Shown: positions 1 through 6,348 of the stretch, piece by piece | Layout: each line of letters starts with the position of its first letter | Position numbering within the stretch: position 1 is the first letter of the stretch | NCBI GenBank assembly: GCA_003567655.1 | Contig: PWZA01000057.1 | Span: 1 to 40,470 of the forward strand | Source: Dehalococcoidia bacterium | GTDB lineage: Bacteria; Chloroflexota; Dehalococcoidia; GIF9; AB-539-J10 | Direction of reading: 5' to 3' | DNA: 40,470 nucleotides | Position numbers and translations under genes: made by a program | Notes under the pieces: model-generated | The model's input: the letters and a program-made list of their open reading frames with translations, nothing else | The model's database searches: none | Told to the model about the DNA's origin: nothing

Positions 1-124
1 GCGAGCAGCAAGCGATAAGAGCAGACAGATGACGGCTGATTATCGGTAAACTCCTGTGATCTGTTCAGTGACTCGGTCAACTACTCAAACCCCGGTTTAT
101 CGCCGGAAGCCGGAAGCATTCTTC

Positions 125-598
125 TCACCATCCTCTGGTTGCCCGACCTCCTTTTAAGGGCCCTTCTATATCCGAGGTTATCCAGCCACCATAGAAATCA
201 CCCTCTTGAGTTTGGACGAACTGACCGTCAACATAGCAAGCATCTACCCGGCCCGGGTAGAAGGCAATATGATCCTTGATTGACTCATATCCGCTAGCAG
301 GATTGTGGTAGCTCCAGGCAGCATCCACGGCAGTCCTGTCGCCCAATCTTAGCTTATAGTACACTGCCCGACCCTTGAACTCACAGTAAATCGTACGACC
401 TGACTGTGACAAGAACTGCGTTTGCACTTCTCCAGGCGGAATGTAGTAGACGGGGGGATGACTAGTCTCAAGGACCCGTACTGACCTGTTGGTTTCTGCT
501 ATGACGGTGTCGTTGAAGACCACACGTATCTGCCTGTAGGACCGCTCTACACGTGGCGGTCTCGGATAGTCCCACACCGATTGTCTACTCTGTCCCAT
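125..598 (-). CDS. DUF427 domain protein
   Basis: The protein belongs to the DUF427 family of small beta-rich proteins with no settled biochemical role. The sequence shows the family's pattern: an N-terminal WDYPRPP, a core around IRVVFNDTVIAET, then EFKGRAVYYKL, AAWSYHNP and IAFYPGRVDACYVDG. The track ORF is longer (211 aa, start at 760), but its first 54 residues are Cys/Pro-rich, do not resemble the family, and overlap the next gene. I place the start at the internal ATG before GQSRQSVWDYPRPP, giving 157 aa, close to the usual family size. The internal ATG at 682 is an alternative, but its GGAG lies almost against the codon. The gene is downstream of and on the same strand as the split-barrel protein, so they may share a transcript. 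Family assignment is firm; function is unknown. Confidence 0.8.
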   Translation of the reverse strand: MGQSRQSVWDYPRPPRVERSYRQIRVVFNDTVIAETNRSVRVLETSHPPVYYIPPGEVQTQFLSQSGRTIYCEFKGRAVYYKLRLGDRTAVDAAWSYHNPASGYESIKDHIAFYPGRVDACYVDGQFVQTQEGDFYGGWITSDIEGPLKGGRATRGW

Positions 599-671
599 GG
601 ATAGAGTGTTCCATATGACTCCATCAACAACTGGACACGGCCGGCAGTTTCTTGATGCTAATGAGCCTTCC

Positions 672-1049
672 TTATGTTCCATCTCCTGCCAAGGGCAGTA
701 CCTTCTCAACGTTGAAGAAGACTGCGTAGCGCCCATAGCGTCCGTAGTGTGAGTAGCCACATTTGCCGGCGATGTCTCTTATAAGCTCCTCGTTCTCTTC
801 CTCTTTGATCTTCTTAAGGTAAAGTCTTTTCCCTGTATAGCCTTCACCTTCCTCCATGAAGAGGTATACCGCCCAGGGATTGGATTGCAGGTTCTCATGG
901 GTTAATCGCTCGGCCATTATGAACACCGCTGTCTTATGATCCATGAAGAGCGGCCGGCCATATAGGGCTGCTGTCACCTTTCCCGTAGAGTCGGCCGTCG
1001 CCAGGACGCCGCGGCCCTTATTCTGTTCGAAATAGTTATTGAGATTCAT
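672..1049 (-). CDS. pyridoxamine 5'-phosphate oxidase-family (FMN split-barrel) protein
   Basis: This 125-aa protein looks like a minimal flavin-binding split barrel of the pyridoxamine-phosphate-oxidase-like superfamily. It starts NYFEQNKGRGVLATADSTG, continues with AALYGRPLFMD and VFIMAERLTHENLQSNPWA, and ends in a typical C-terminal VFFNVEKV strand. Members of this short class usually bind FMN or F420 and act as small reductases; the substrate cannot be read from the sequence. The ATG has a good ribosome site (GAAAGGAG, about 6 bases upstream). The DUF427 gene follows on the same strand. The true PdxH is longer and has different phosphate-binding residues, so a vitamin B6 biosynthetic role is not claimed. 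Confidence 0.8.
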   Translation of the reverse strand: MNLNNYFEQNKGRGVLATADSTGKVTAALYGRPLFMDHKTAVFIMAERLTHENLQSNPWAVYLFMEEGEGYTGKRLYLKKIKEEENEELIRDIAGKCGYSHYGRYGRYAVFFNVEKVLPLAGDGT

Positions 1050-1545
1050 CTTTGACTCCTTTCAGAACCTGCTTGCTGTCGATGCTCTAACTGTGCTGAA
1101 CACATGCACTCAGGTAGTTTTGCCAGTCAAATATCCTTTGGCATGATGCTCACAGAGACCATATCTGAGGCCTTACTGTAGTATCCTGATCCTGCTTCAG
1201 CATCCAGCCTGTACGCCATGTTATATGCGTCACCTTGAGCTGTCAACATTGTCAAGGCTTATCTGGCCTTCCACGGGAACTAGCGAACAGGCATCGGCGA
1301 TAATGGCTTAACCGGAGATCTACCTACACCAGACCAATCTGAAACGTGATATGTGATCACAAGTAACTCGGGGTATTTTCAACACTAGGCATTGGCCGCC
1401 AGGATTCATCCTGTGACCTGGTATTCCGATACGCTGAGCACCGAATAGCTGCATCTGTCCCAGGTCCTTCGTAGCGAGTTCAGCTGTTTCAGTATCCGTT
1501 ACAGAACGATGCTGACTTCGTTGACGTCGCACACGGCAGTCTGGG
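1050..1545. other. intergenic region, about 500 bases, no supported gene
   Basis: I see no coding region supported here. The track ORF 1320..1595 is Cys/Arg-rich, resembles no family and overlaps the 3' end of the transglutaminase gene. On the minus strand there is a TTGACA (1241-1246) followed 15 bases later by TATAAC (1220-1225). This could be a weak promoter for the split-barrel and DUF427 genes, but the spacer is short and the leader would be about 165 bases. Confidence 0.4.
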
Positions 1546-2400
1546 TCAGCGTCTTGGCCGCCGTCTGAACAACGACAAAACCCACAAGAACCCAATTACA
1601 CCGAGAAAGGAATAGGGTCGGTAGGCGACTCCCCGGCCGGCTACGCTAACGGCCGTCACCGGGTCGGGAGGAGGTGTTAACGGAGCTGTTGCTTCTATGG
1701 GTATTTGGTAAGCCGGCACCTCGGTAGAGATCTCGTAGGCAGCTATCCTGGCATTGATGTACTGTTTGGGTGCCCAGCCCAGTGGGTTGTTTCTACCGGT
1801 AGCCTCAGCCCAGATCCAGCCTGGCTCACCGTCCAGCTCAAAAAAAGCCGTTGCCTTTCTGTAGTCGGGTAGATGAACGAGCAGCGCAGTATGACCCGGA
1901 ACAAGCACAACAGCACAACGAAATCCGGCAGCCCTGTACATAACCGCCAACAACACCGTCACGTCTTCACAATCACCATAGCTGATCTCATCACCGACAA
2001 TAGCTGTGGCCAGTTCGTCGGCATTCTGGGCAAATTCCTCTCTTCCAGTTCGAGCTATATCAGATCTGTATCTCACCCCGTCACGGACAAAGTGAAATAT
2101 GGCCTCTGCTCTCAGCAGTGGATCCGAGTATTCGGTGGCAATCTGCTCACCCAAACTATAGGCCAGATCAGTATTCTCGTCCAAGCTCTGGAACACTATG
2201 GCCGGACGAAATCCTGTCTCAGTTATCTGATAGAAGCCGTCCTCGCCGAAGGCTCTGGTTCTACATATCGCCCAGTCGTCAAAAACATGGCTGTCCCTTT
2301 CGTAGAAACCCTCAGACGGGAATGCCGAGGCGTAACTGGCGGTCGCCACCGCTACTAACAGTACGACTATTAGGATCAGTACGACCCTGATACTGCTCAT
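1546..2400 (-). CDS. secreted/membrane-anchored transglutaminase-like protein
   Basis: A 284-aa exported protein with a transglutaminase-like (papain-fold) domain. Residues 1-25 form an uncleaved or cleavable hydrophobic signal segment. The catalytic core lies at about 95-205: the nucleophile is Cys144 in YGDCEDVTVLLAVMYRAAGF, His170 or His176 lies in PGHTALLVHLP, and an acidic third residue is in WIWAEATG. A proline-rich linker follows, then a C-terminal hydrophobic helix with an Arg tail (FRRRPRR), so the enzyme domain probably sits outside the membrane with both ends anchored. The start codon overlaps the stop of the upstream DUF350 gene (ATGA), which implies translational coupling. Possible roles are protease/peptidase or cross-linking at the envelope. 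The substrate is unknown. Confidence 0.75.
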   Translation of the reverse strand: MSSIRVVLILIVVLLVAVATASYASAFPSEGFYERDSHVFDDWAICRTRAFGEDGFYQITETGFRPAIVFQSLDENTDLAYSLGEQIATEYSDPLLRAEAIFHFVRDGVRYRSDIARTGREEFAQNADELATAIVGDEISYGDCEDVTVLLAVMYRAAGFRCAVVLVPGHTALLVHLPDYRKATAFFELDGEPGWIWAEATGRNNPLGWAPKQYINARIAAYEISTEVPAYQIPIEATAPLTPPPDPVTAVSVAGRGVAYRPYSFLGVIGFLWVLSLFRRRPRR

Positions 2401-2882
2401 AACGGTCCGGTGAGTGCGGCATTGAGTATCAAACCAAAGAAGAGGAGATAGCCGAAGACATGTATTCCTGCCGCCACAGGGTCTTCCTTGATGCTACCAA
2501 ACGGTATCTTGGGCGTCAGCCTATCTACTATATAGAATAGGGCTGCCCCGAGAAGCAAGCTTATTAAAAAGGCCACAGCTAGTAATGCCCATGACCTGAA
2601 ATCGAATATGTACCACACTATCGGAGCTGTGACCGCAGTCAGCGCTGTAATAGCGCCGTGAATAACAAGGCCAATCAGGATGAAAAAGCCCGCCAAGAAG
2701 AACCCGACAGCCACCGGGTTCTCGCCTATGCGCTCGCGATGAGCTATGTGAGGAGTGAGAGCATCCAGGGCTCTGACTCCAAGCCATGCCAGAAGAACAG
2801 ATACTAATACGAGCAACACAGCTTTGGCCAGCCATATCAGAGTGATTACCCAGAAAGGGAGTGCTAAACCCACTTCTTGCAT
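2397..2882 (-). CDS. DUF350 family membrane protein
   Basis: A 161-aa integral membrane protein with two DUF350-like halves. Each half has the family pattern of LTP, an Asn/Asp-Pro-Val-Ala motif and a long hydrophobic stretch: LTPHIAHRERIGENPVAVGF near residue 38 and LTPKIPFGSIKEDPVAAGI near residue 123. Four or more membrane segments are visible. DUF350 proteins are often found beside membrane-remodelling or envelope-stress genes, but their molecular role is not established. The start has a strong ribosome site (AAAGGAGG, 7 bases away). The stop overlaps the start of the transglutaminase-like gene by 4 bases, so the two are likely made in fixed ratio. A perfect 17-base palindrome sits just upstream of the ribosome site. 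Confidence 0.75.
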   Translation of the reverse strand: MQEVGLALPFWVITLIWLAKAVLLVLVSVLLAWLGVRALDALTPHIAHRERIGENPVAVGFFLAGFFILIGLVIHGAITALTAVTAPIVWYIFDFRSWALLAVAFLISLLLGAALFYIVDRLTPKIPFGSIKEDPVAAGIHVFGYLLFFGLILNAALTGPL

Positions 2883-2900
2883 GTCGATGCCTCCTTTGTA

Positions 2901-2917
2901 GAAAGTGTAACACTTTC
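2901..2917. promoter_or_regulatory. 17-base palindrome, possible operator of the DUF350-transglutaminase operon
   Basis: GAAAGTGT-A-ACACTTTC is a perfect inverted repeat with a one-base centre, placed directly upstream of the ribosome site of the DUF350 gene. Its size and symmetry fit a dimeric repressor site. It could instead form a small hairpin in the mRNA leader. The cognate regulator is not recognisable in this window. Confidence 0.5.
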
Positions 2918-2956
2918 TTGTCTCTGGTGTCCTGCCTCATGCTGCGGCCTGGCAGA

Positions 2957-3069
2957 AGAATAGGGACACGTCCATTTTCTTACCGCATGTCGCCGGTCAC
3001 TCTGGGTGAGAGGTGATCGGCCTTCAATAAGTATGCGCTGTTATAGAAAAATGGACGTGTCCCTACTTA
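2957..3069. repeat. REPIN/MITE-like inverted repeat element
   Basis: TAGGGACACGTCCATTTT at 2961-2978 is repeated in inverted orientation at 3048-3065 (AAAATGGACGTGTCCCTA), 69 bases apart. The interior also folds back imperfectly: GCCGGTCACTCT pairs with AGAGGTGATCGGC, and CGCAT pairs with ATGCG. The whole element can form one long hairpin of about 110 bases. Arms containing GGGACACGTCC next to an AT stretch are typical of dispersed repeats mobilised by REP-associated Y1 transposases (general knowledge). No transposase gene is present here and only one copy is seen in the window. Confidence 0.6.
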
Positions 3070-3182
3070 CCCTGAGGGTTCCGTCCGAGCTGAACTCTCT
3101 GCACCGTATGACCGCAGGTGATTGAATGGCTAACGTGAACCCGAGCCTGAAGGCTCTGTACTCTGTCGCTTCTAGCTACCGG

Positions 3183-3773
3183 TCAGAGATCCGCAAAGAC
3201 CTGTGGGGCTATCTCCTTGACTATCTGCCGTATCTCGTCGGCGACAGCCCGGAACTCAGGAAGTGCTCGCTTCGATGTACGTAGCTTGATGATGTGGCGG
3301 ATCTCGCGGAAATTCCAGGTGCAGATTATCTGGGTCTCACAGGCGTTGGGAAGGACATAGCGGGCGATCTCCGCCTTGACTCCTCCATCCAGCAGGTCGT
3401 CGTAGGCCTGCCAGCACGAAAGCATCGCCTCTTGGAATCGCTGATGAGCGGCGGCATCATCCCTGATCTCGGGTGGCTCGACGTAACGTGGCTCACTTTC
3501 CTTGACATAACGCTGGCTTCTCTGGCTGTAACTGGCCAATCTGTGCCTGACAAGTTCATGGGTGAGGACGCGGCTGGCTCGTATGTAGAAAGTAGCGCAG
3601 GCGTGCTCGACCATCGACTCGTGTCCGATCTTCAGCCACTTCTCGATACGGTCGGGCGTACTGCCTGTCTTGTCCTGTGTATCCCAGCACAGCCTGCCGG
3701 CCGTCTCTATCAGCCTCTCGGAATCGGGGGTAACGGCAAGTAGCTTAACCTCTATATCGTAGCTATCGGGCAT
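3183..3773 (-). CDS. thyX: flavin-dependent thymidylate synthase ThyX
   Basis: The enzyme makes dTMP from dUMP using methylene-tetrahydrofolate, with FAD and NADPH as reductant. The diagnostic RHRX7S signature is present as RHRLASYSQRS. It is preceded by HESMVEHACATFYI and followed by QRYVKESEPRYVEP, and the C-terminal half carries CETQIICTWNFREIRHIIKLR with the expected Arg/His residues. At 196 aa it is slightly shorter than many ThyX proteins but shows no missing core motif. It begins with ATG at 3773, close downstream of the tRNA-Arg gene on the same strand. It regenerates tetrahydrofolate rather than dihydrofolate, which suits an organism with folate-based C1 metabolism. Confidence 0.95.
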   Translation of the reverse strand: MPDSYDIEVKLLAVTPDSERLIETAGRLCWDTQDKTGSTPDRIEKWLKIGHESMVEHACATFYIRASRVLTHELVRHRLASYSQRSQRYVKESEPRYVEPPEIRDDAAAHQRFQEAMLSCWQAYDDLLDGGVKAEIARYVLPNACETQIICTWNFREIRHIIKLRTSKRALPEFRAVADEIRQIVKEIAPQVFADL

Positions 3774-3800
3774 CGCCTTCCCGCAAAGTGCAATTCTTAG

Positions 3801-3876
3801 TGGCGTCCCTGGAGGGATTCGAACCCCCGACCCGCTGCTTAGAAGGCAGCCGCTCTATCCACTGAGCTACAGGGAC
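3801..3876 (-). tRNA. tRNA-Arg (anticodon UCU)
   Basis: Read on the minus strand, the 76-base sequence folds as a full cloverleaf: acceptor GTCCCTG/CAGGGAC, D-arm GCTC/GAGC, anticodon stem GCTGC/GCAGC with loop CTTCTAA, and T-arm GGGGG-TTCGAAT-CCCTC. The anticodon TCT specifies arginine (AGA/AGG). The CCA end is encoded in the gene (3801-3803 on the plus strand). Confidence 0.97.
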
Positions 3877-3886
3877 GATCACGTTA

Positions 3887-3915
3887 AGTATAACATGACG
3901 GGAGTTGTATGATAA
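3887..3915 (-). promoter_or_regulatory. promoter of tRNA-Arg
   Basis: On the minus strand TTATCA (3910-3915), a 17-base spacer and TATACT (3887-3892) lie 10 bases before the mature tRNA 5' end. This is the spacing expected for a sigma-70 promoter of a tRNA gene. It sits in the short gap after the 39-aa zinc-ribbon ORF. Confidence 0.55.
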
Positions 3916-3929
3916 GAACAGTATGGGAA

Positions 3930-4049
3930 TCAGTCTTTGTGTGCCTGTTCTACGTGCTTCTGCCAGCACTCTTCATGCACATAGACGGCACATCTGGCGC
4001 AGTAGTAGATTCGGGCTCTGGCGTCTTTGTCACAGACGGGACATTTCAT
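3930..4049 (-). CDS. 39-aa zinc-ribbon miniprotein (not in ORF track)
   Basis: This ORF is below the track's length cut-off. It reads MKCPVCDKDARARIYYCARC and continues to AVYVHEECWQKHVEQAHKD, with two Cys pairs (CPVC, CARC) and a C-terminal VHEECW...H...H, enough ligands for one or two zinc ions. Its C-terminal part closely matches the N-terminal domain of the 99-aa protein two genes upstream (FVHAYCWDQHVVQAH), so they are paralogues. Its ATG overlaps the stop codon of the FmdB-like gene by one base (TGATG), a strong sign of translational coupling and of a real gene. It is the last gene of the CIRCE-controlled operon. No function is known; a protein- or RNA-binding stress role is only a guess. 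Confidence 0.75.
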   Translation of the reverse strand: MKCPVCDKDARARIYYCARCAVYVHEECWQKHVEQAHKD

Positions 4050-4294
4050 CAGTCACTACCTCCGCTGTCTGTTGCTCGTTTTGCCGATGCTGTGGCTTCG
4101 GATCTTCCTTCGCTTCCGCCTCTCGAGTCGGTGACATAGAACCCCGGTCCTTTGAACACTATGGGAACCGGGCAGAACACACGACGGGCAACTCCTTTGC
4201 ACTCGGGGCAATCGGCTACCGGTTGGTCATTGAAGCTCTGCCTCAGGTCAAACTGCCGTTCGCAGCTCAGGCATCGATACTGATAAGTAGGCAT
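4049..4294 (-). CDS. FmdB-family zinc-ribbon protein
   Basis: An 81-aa protein of the FmdB/CxxC_CxxC_SSSS putative regulatory family. It has the typical start MPTYQYRC, the pair CLSC, a second pair CPEC, and the family's GPGFYVTDS segment. The Ser/Gly/Arg-rich low-complexity tail is common in this family. The family was named from a gene near formamidase, but its molecular role is still unclear. It starts 12 bases after the 99-aa zinc-ribbon gene and its stop overlaps the start of the 39-aa gene, so all three form one operon. Confidence 0.88.
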   Translation of the reverse strand: MPTYQYRCLSCERQFDLRQSFNDQPVADCPECKGVARRVFCPVPIVFKGPGFYVTDSRGGSEGRSEATASAKRATDSGGSD

Positions 4295-4306
4295 GTATGC
4301 TCTCCT

Positions 4307-4606
4307 TTATTCCAGCAGAGGCGCTGTTTGCTCCTCTGAACTCTCTTCATCTGCAGTCTGGGTCTCAGAGACCTGTTCCTCCGCCTCCTGTGCCTCAGGT
4401 GTCTCTGTCTCCGAGGCCTGCACCTCTACCTTGCTCTCTCTTGGTATGAACTCGCCATCGAGGTTGACAGTACCCATCTCAAAGGGCGGCGGATGCGCCT
4501 GCACTACATGCTGGTCCCAGCAGTAGGCGTGCACAAAGGCACCACACGAGCAATGGAAAGCGACCCTGTCAAAGAGCAACGGGTTTCCGCATACGGTGCA
4601 GTTCAT
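4307..4606 (-). CDS. small zinc-finger protein with acidic tail, first gene of CIRCE operon
   Basis: A 99-aa protein. Residues 1-40 form a compact Cys/His domain (CTVCGNPLLF, HCSCGAFVHAYCWDQHV, QAH) related to the 39-aa protein at the end of the operon. The rest, from about residue 60, is a Glu/Thr/Ser/Gln-rich acidic tail that is probably disordered. I do not recognise a named family. The ATG has a very good ribosome site (GAGGAGG). The promoter upstream carries a perfect TATAAT and a CIRCE operator, so heat-shock control by HrcA is likely. A chaperone-related or RNA-polymerase/ribosome-associated role is possible but unproven. Confidence 0.75.
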   Translation of the reverse strand: MNCTVCGNPLLFDRVAFHCSCGAFVHAYCWDQHVVQAHPPPFEMGTVNLDGEFIPRESKVEVQASETETPEAQEAEEQVSETQTADEESSEEQTAPLLE

Positions 4607-4622
4607 TTAAGTACCTCCTCGA

Positions 4623-4649
4623 TTAGCACTCTTGATATCGAAGTGCTAA
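4623..4649. promoter_or_regulatory. CIRCE element (HrcA operator)
   Basis: TTAGCACTC-N9-AAGTGCTAA matches the CIRCE consensus TTAGCACTC-N9-GAGTGCTAA with one mismatch in 18 arm positions. It lies between the -10 box and the ribosome site of the zinc-finger operon, where HrcA binding would block transcription start. CIRCE normally controls groE and dnaK operons; neither is present here. Confidence 0.85.
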
Positions 4650-4676
4650 TTATAGCGCTCTGTGATGGTTTCAGCA
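4648..4676 (-). promoter_or_regulatory. sigma-70 promoter of the zinc-ribbon operon
   Basis: On the minus strand a perfect TATAAT (4648-4653) overlaps the edge of the CIRCE element. Seventeen bases upstream is TTGCTG (4671-4676), a weak -35 box. Start of transcription would fall inside the CIRCE sequence. Confidence 0.6.
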
Positions 4677-4738
4677 AGCTTGCGATCTCACTTATTACTA
4701 TTATGGCCGATGCTAAACCGTTGTTGATACTGGCGCAT

Positions 4739-6073
4739 CTAGCTCAGGTTCCGTAAGCGTGGAATGAAGGCTAAGGTCAGAATCGATAATAGGGCCAAAA
4801 CCATGGCAAACCCGCCGATGACCATTTGCACGCCTATGACCTCGGTTAGTAGCGCTGCGCCGAAGCCGCAAAAACCCATCAGCCCGATCTCCATCATGAA
4901 AATGCTCATCACCCGTCCCCGATACTCGTTCAGAGAGTAGTCCTGTAGCACAGCCGTGGCGAGAGCTATCAGCCCCGTCTGTGCCAGCCCCACGAATACC
5001 AGCAGGGCCAACGATAGATACCACGACTCAGAGAAGGCAAAGGCTATCAGGGCAAGCGCGAAACAGACGGCGCTGATTATGAGCAGGAGTCCTCGCCTGC
5101 GGTCAGGCAGCGAAGCAAGAAGGAGGGAGCCTGCGATAGAGCCGATGCCGATCAACATCATCATGAGTCCCAGTCCTGCTTCGCCGACATCCAGAATGTC
5201 TGTAGCCACGATGGGCATCAGAGTCATGTAGGGGGTGGCGAGCAGGATGGCAATAAGGGCGAAGACCAGGATGACCCGGACAACGGGCTCGCGCCGAACA
5301 TAGTTTAGGCCCTGTTTGATGTTCGCCAGAGCCCCCTGACCGGCCAGGGCCGTCGGGGCGGTGCGGGGCAGGAAGGGGATGATCATGGATGAGGCAAAGT
5401 AGAGGCCTGCTATTACATAGTAGGCATTGGCATAGCCAAAGTCTTCAACAATGAAGCCCGCCAGGGCAGGACCGATTGCACGCATACCGGCCATTGCCAG
5501 AGTATTCAGGGAGACGGCGTTTAAGATGCTCTCTCCGCCAACGATCTCGTAGAGCATCACCTGCCGTGAAGGCATCATAAGGGACATGACCGTTCCCTGG
5601 AACGCCGCGGCCATAATAAGTATCCACCAGGAGCCCCCGTCATCGGAGCTCAGATAGCCAGTGGTAAGGGACAGGGCGATACCCAGCGAGATCATGGTTG
5701 AGACAAGCTGTCCGGCGAGTATGACGTGATTCTTCTGCACGCGGTCTGCGATCACGCCGCCGAAGAGCGAGAAGAAGAGCATAGGGCCAGCGAGAGCCAG
5801 AGACTTCAGCCCTAATATGGTAGGGGACTGTGTCAAGCGCCAGATCAGCATATTGCGCGCCATCACCTCCATATTCATGCCCGCGGTGTAACCTGTCATG
5901 CTGCCCAGGTAGAGTCTGTAGGCGGGGTTCTTCAATGAGGTGAAGGTTTGCAGGTTGCGCAGAGAAAACCCTTCCTTCCCGACTTTTTGCCCTGTACCCC
6001 CCTCGGTAGCCGGGTCTCTGCCGCTTCCCATCCCTGGGCTCGTTGAATTGTCTGCGTCGTTCTTCTCGGGCAT
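4739..6073 (-). CDS. MFS transporter (MFS_3/EntS-like exporter)
   Basis: A 444-aa major facilitator. The N-terminal 45 residues are hydrophilic and charged, which is longer than usual. The transporter begins at about NPAYRLYLGS, and roughly twelve hydrophobic segments can be followed to the C-terminus. The loop between segments 2 and 3 carries GGVIADRVQKNHVI, the typical MFS motif A region, repeated as LPDRRRGLLLI in the second half. Sequence style (MARNMLIWRLTQSPTILG and GGESILNAVSLNTLAMAG) matches the MFS_3/enterobactin-exporter-like group, usually drug or siderophore exporters. The substrate cannot be predicted. It is divergent from the polyprenyl synthase gene and followed on the same strand by the separately promoted zinc-ribbon operon. 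Confidence 0.85.
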   Translation of the reverse strand: MPEKNDADNSTSPGMGSGRDPATEGGTGQKVGKEGFSLRNLQTFTSLKNPAYRLYLGSMTGYTAGMNMEVMARNMLIWRLTQSPTILGLKSLALAGPMLFFSLFGGVIADRVQKNHVILAGQLVSTMISLGIALSLTTGYLSSDDGGSWWILIMAAAFQGTVMSLMMPSRQVMLYEIVGGESILNAVSLNTLAMAGMRAIGPALAGFIVEDFGYANAYYVIAGLYFASSMIIPFLPRTAPTALAGQGALANIKQGLNYVRREPVVRVILVFALIAILLATPYMTLMPIVATDILDVGEAGLGLMMMLIGIGSIAGSLLLASLPDRRRGLLLIISAVCFALALIAFAFSESWYLSLALLVFVGLAQTGLIALATAVLQDYSLNEYRGRVMSIFMMEIGLMGFCGFGAALLTEVIGVQMVIGGFAMVLALLSILTLAFIPRLRNLS

Positions 6074-6306
6074 TCTTGCTCAGTCTTCCGGGGAGAGAGG
6101 GATAGGCGGTTCTGCTATGGGGTGGGGCTCCCAACAAGATTTGGGTGCCCGCAGTGCGTTTCGTCCTGGAGCAGGGTAAGCCTGTGATAGTTATCCGGTT
6201 TATCCAGATTGTCGATGCATAGTATAGCACCACCGGCAGTGTTACGCACCTTTCCCCTTACTGGCTGATCGGTGATATAGGACAAGACACGAACGAGTAC
6301 ATCTGG

Positions 6307-6336
6307 TTGACAATCGCGTTCAGCAGCCGCTAATAT
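6307..6336 (+). promoter_or_regulatory. putative promoter of the polyprenyl synthase-pgk-tpiA operon
   Basis: TTGACA (6307-6312), an 18-base spacer and TAATAT (6331-6336) precede the ATG at 6349 by only 12 bases. Transcription would begin about 6 bases before the start codon, so the mRNA would be nearly leaderless. This agrees with the absence of any ribosome-binding sequence there. Confidence 0.45.
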
Positions 6337-6348
6337 GGACTGCGTCCA

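Noticed and set aside
1220-1246. Promoter TTGACA-N15-TATAAC on the minus strand
   Set aside because: The spacer is two bases too short and the leader would be very long. Mentioned in the intergenic entry but not called separately.
1320-1595. 91-aa minus-strand ORF
   Set aside because: Cys/Arg-rich shadow with no family resemblance. It overlaps the 3' end of the transglutaminase gene and has no ribosome site.
3126-3290. Plus-strand ORF beginning MANVNPSLKALYS antisense to the end of thyX
   Set aside because: No ribosome site or family match, and most of it is antisense to thyX.
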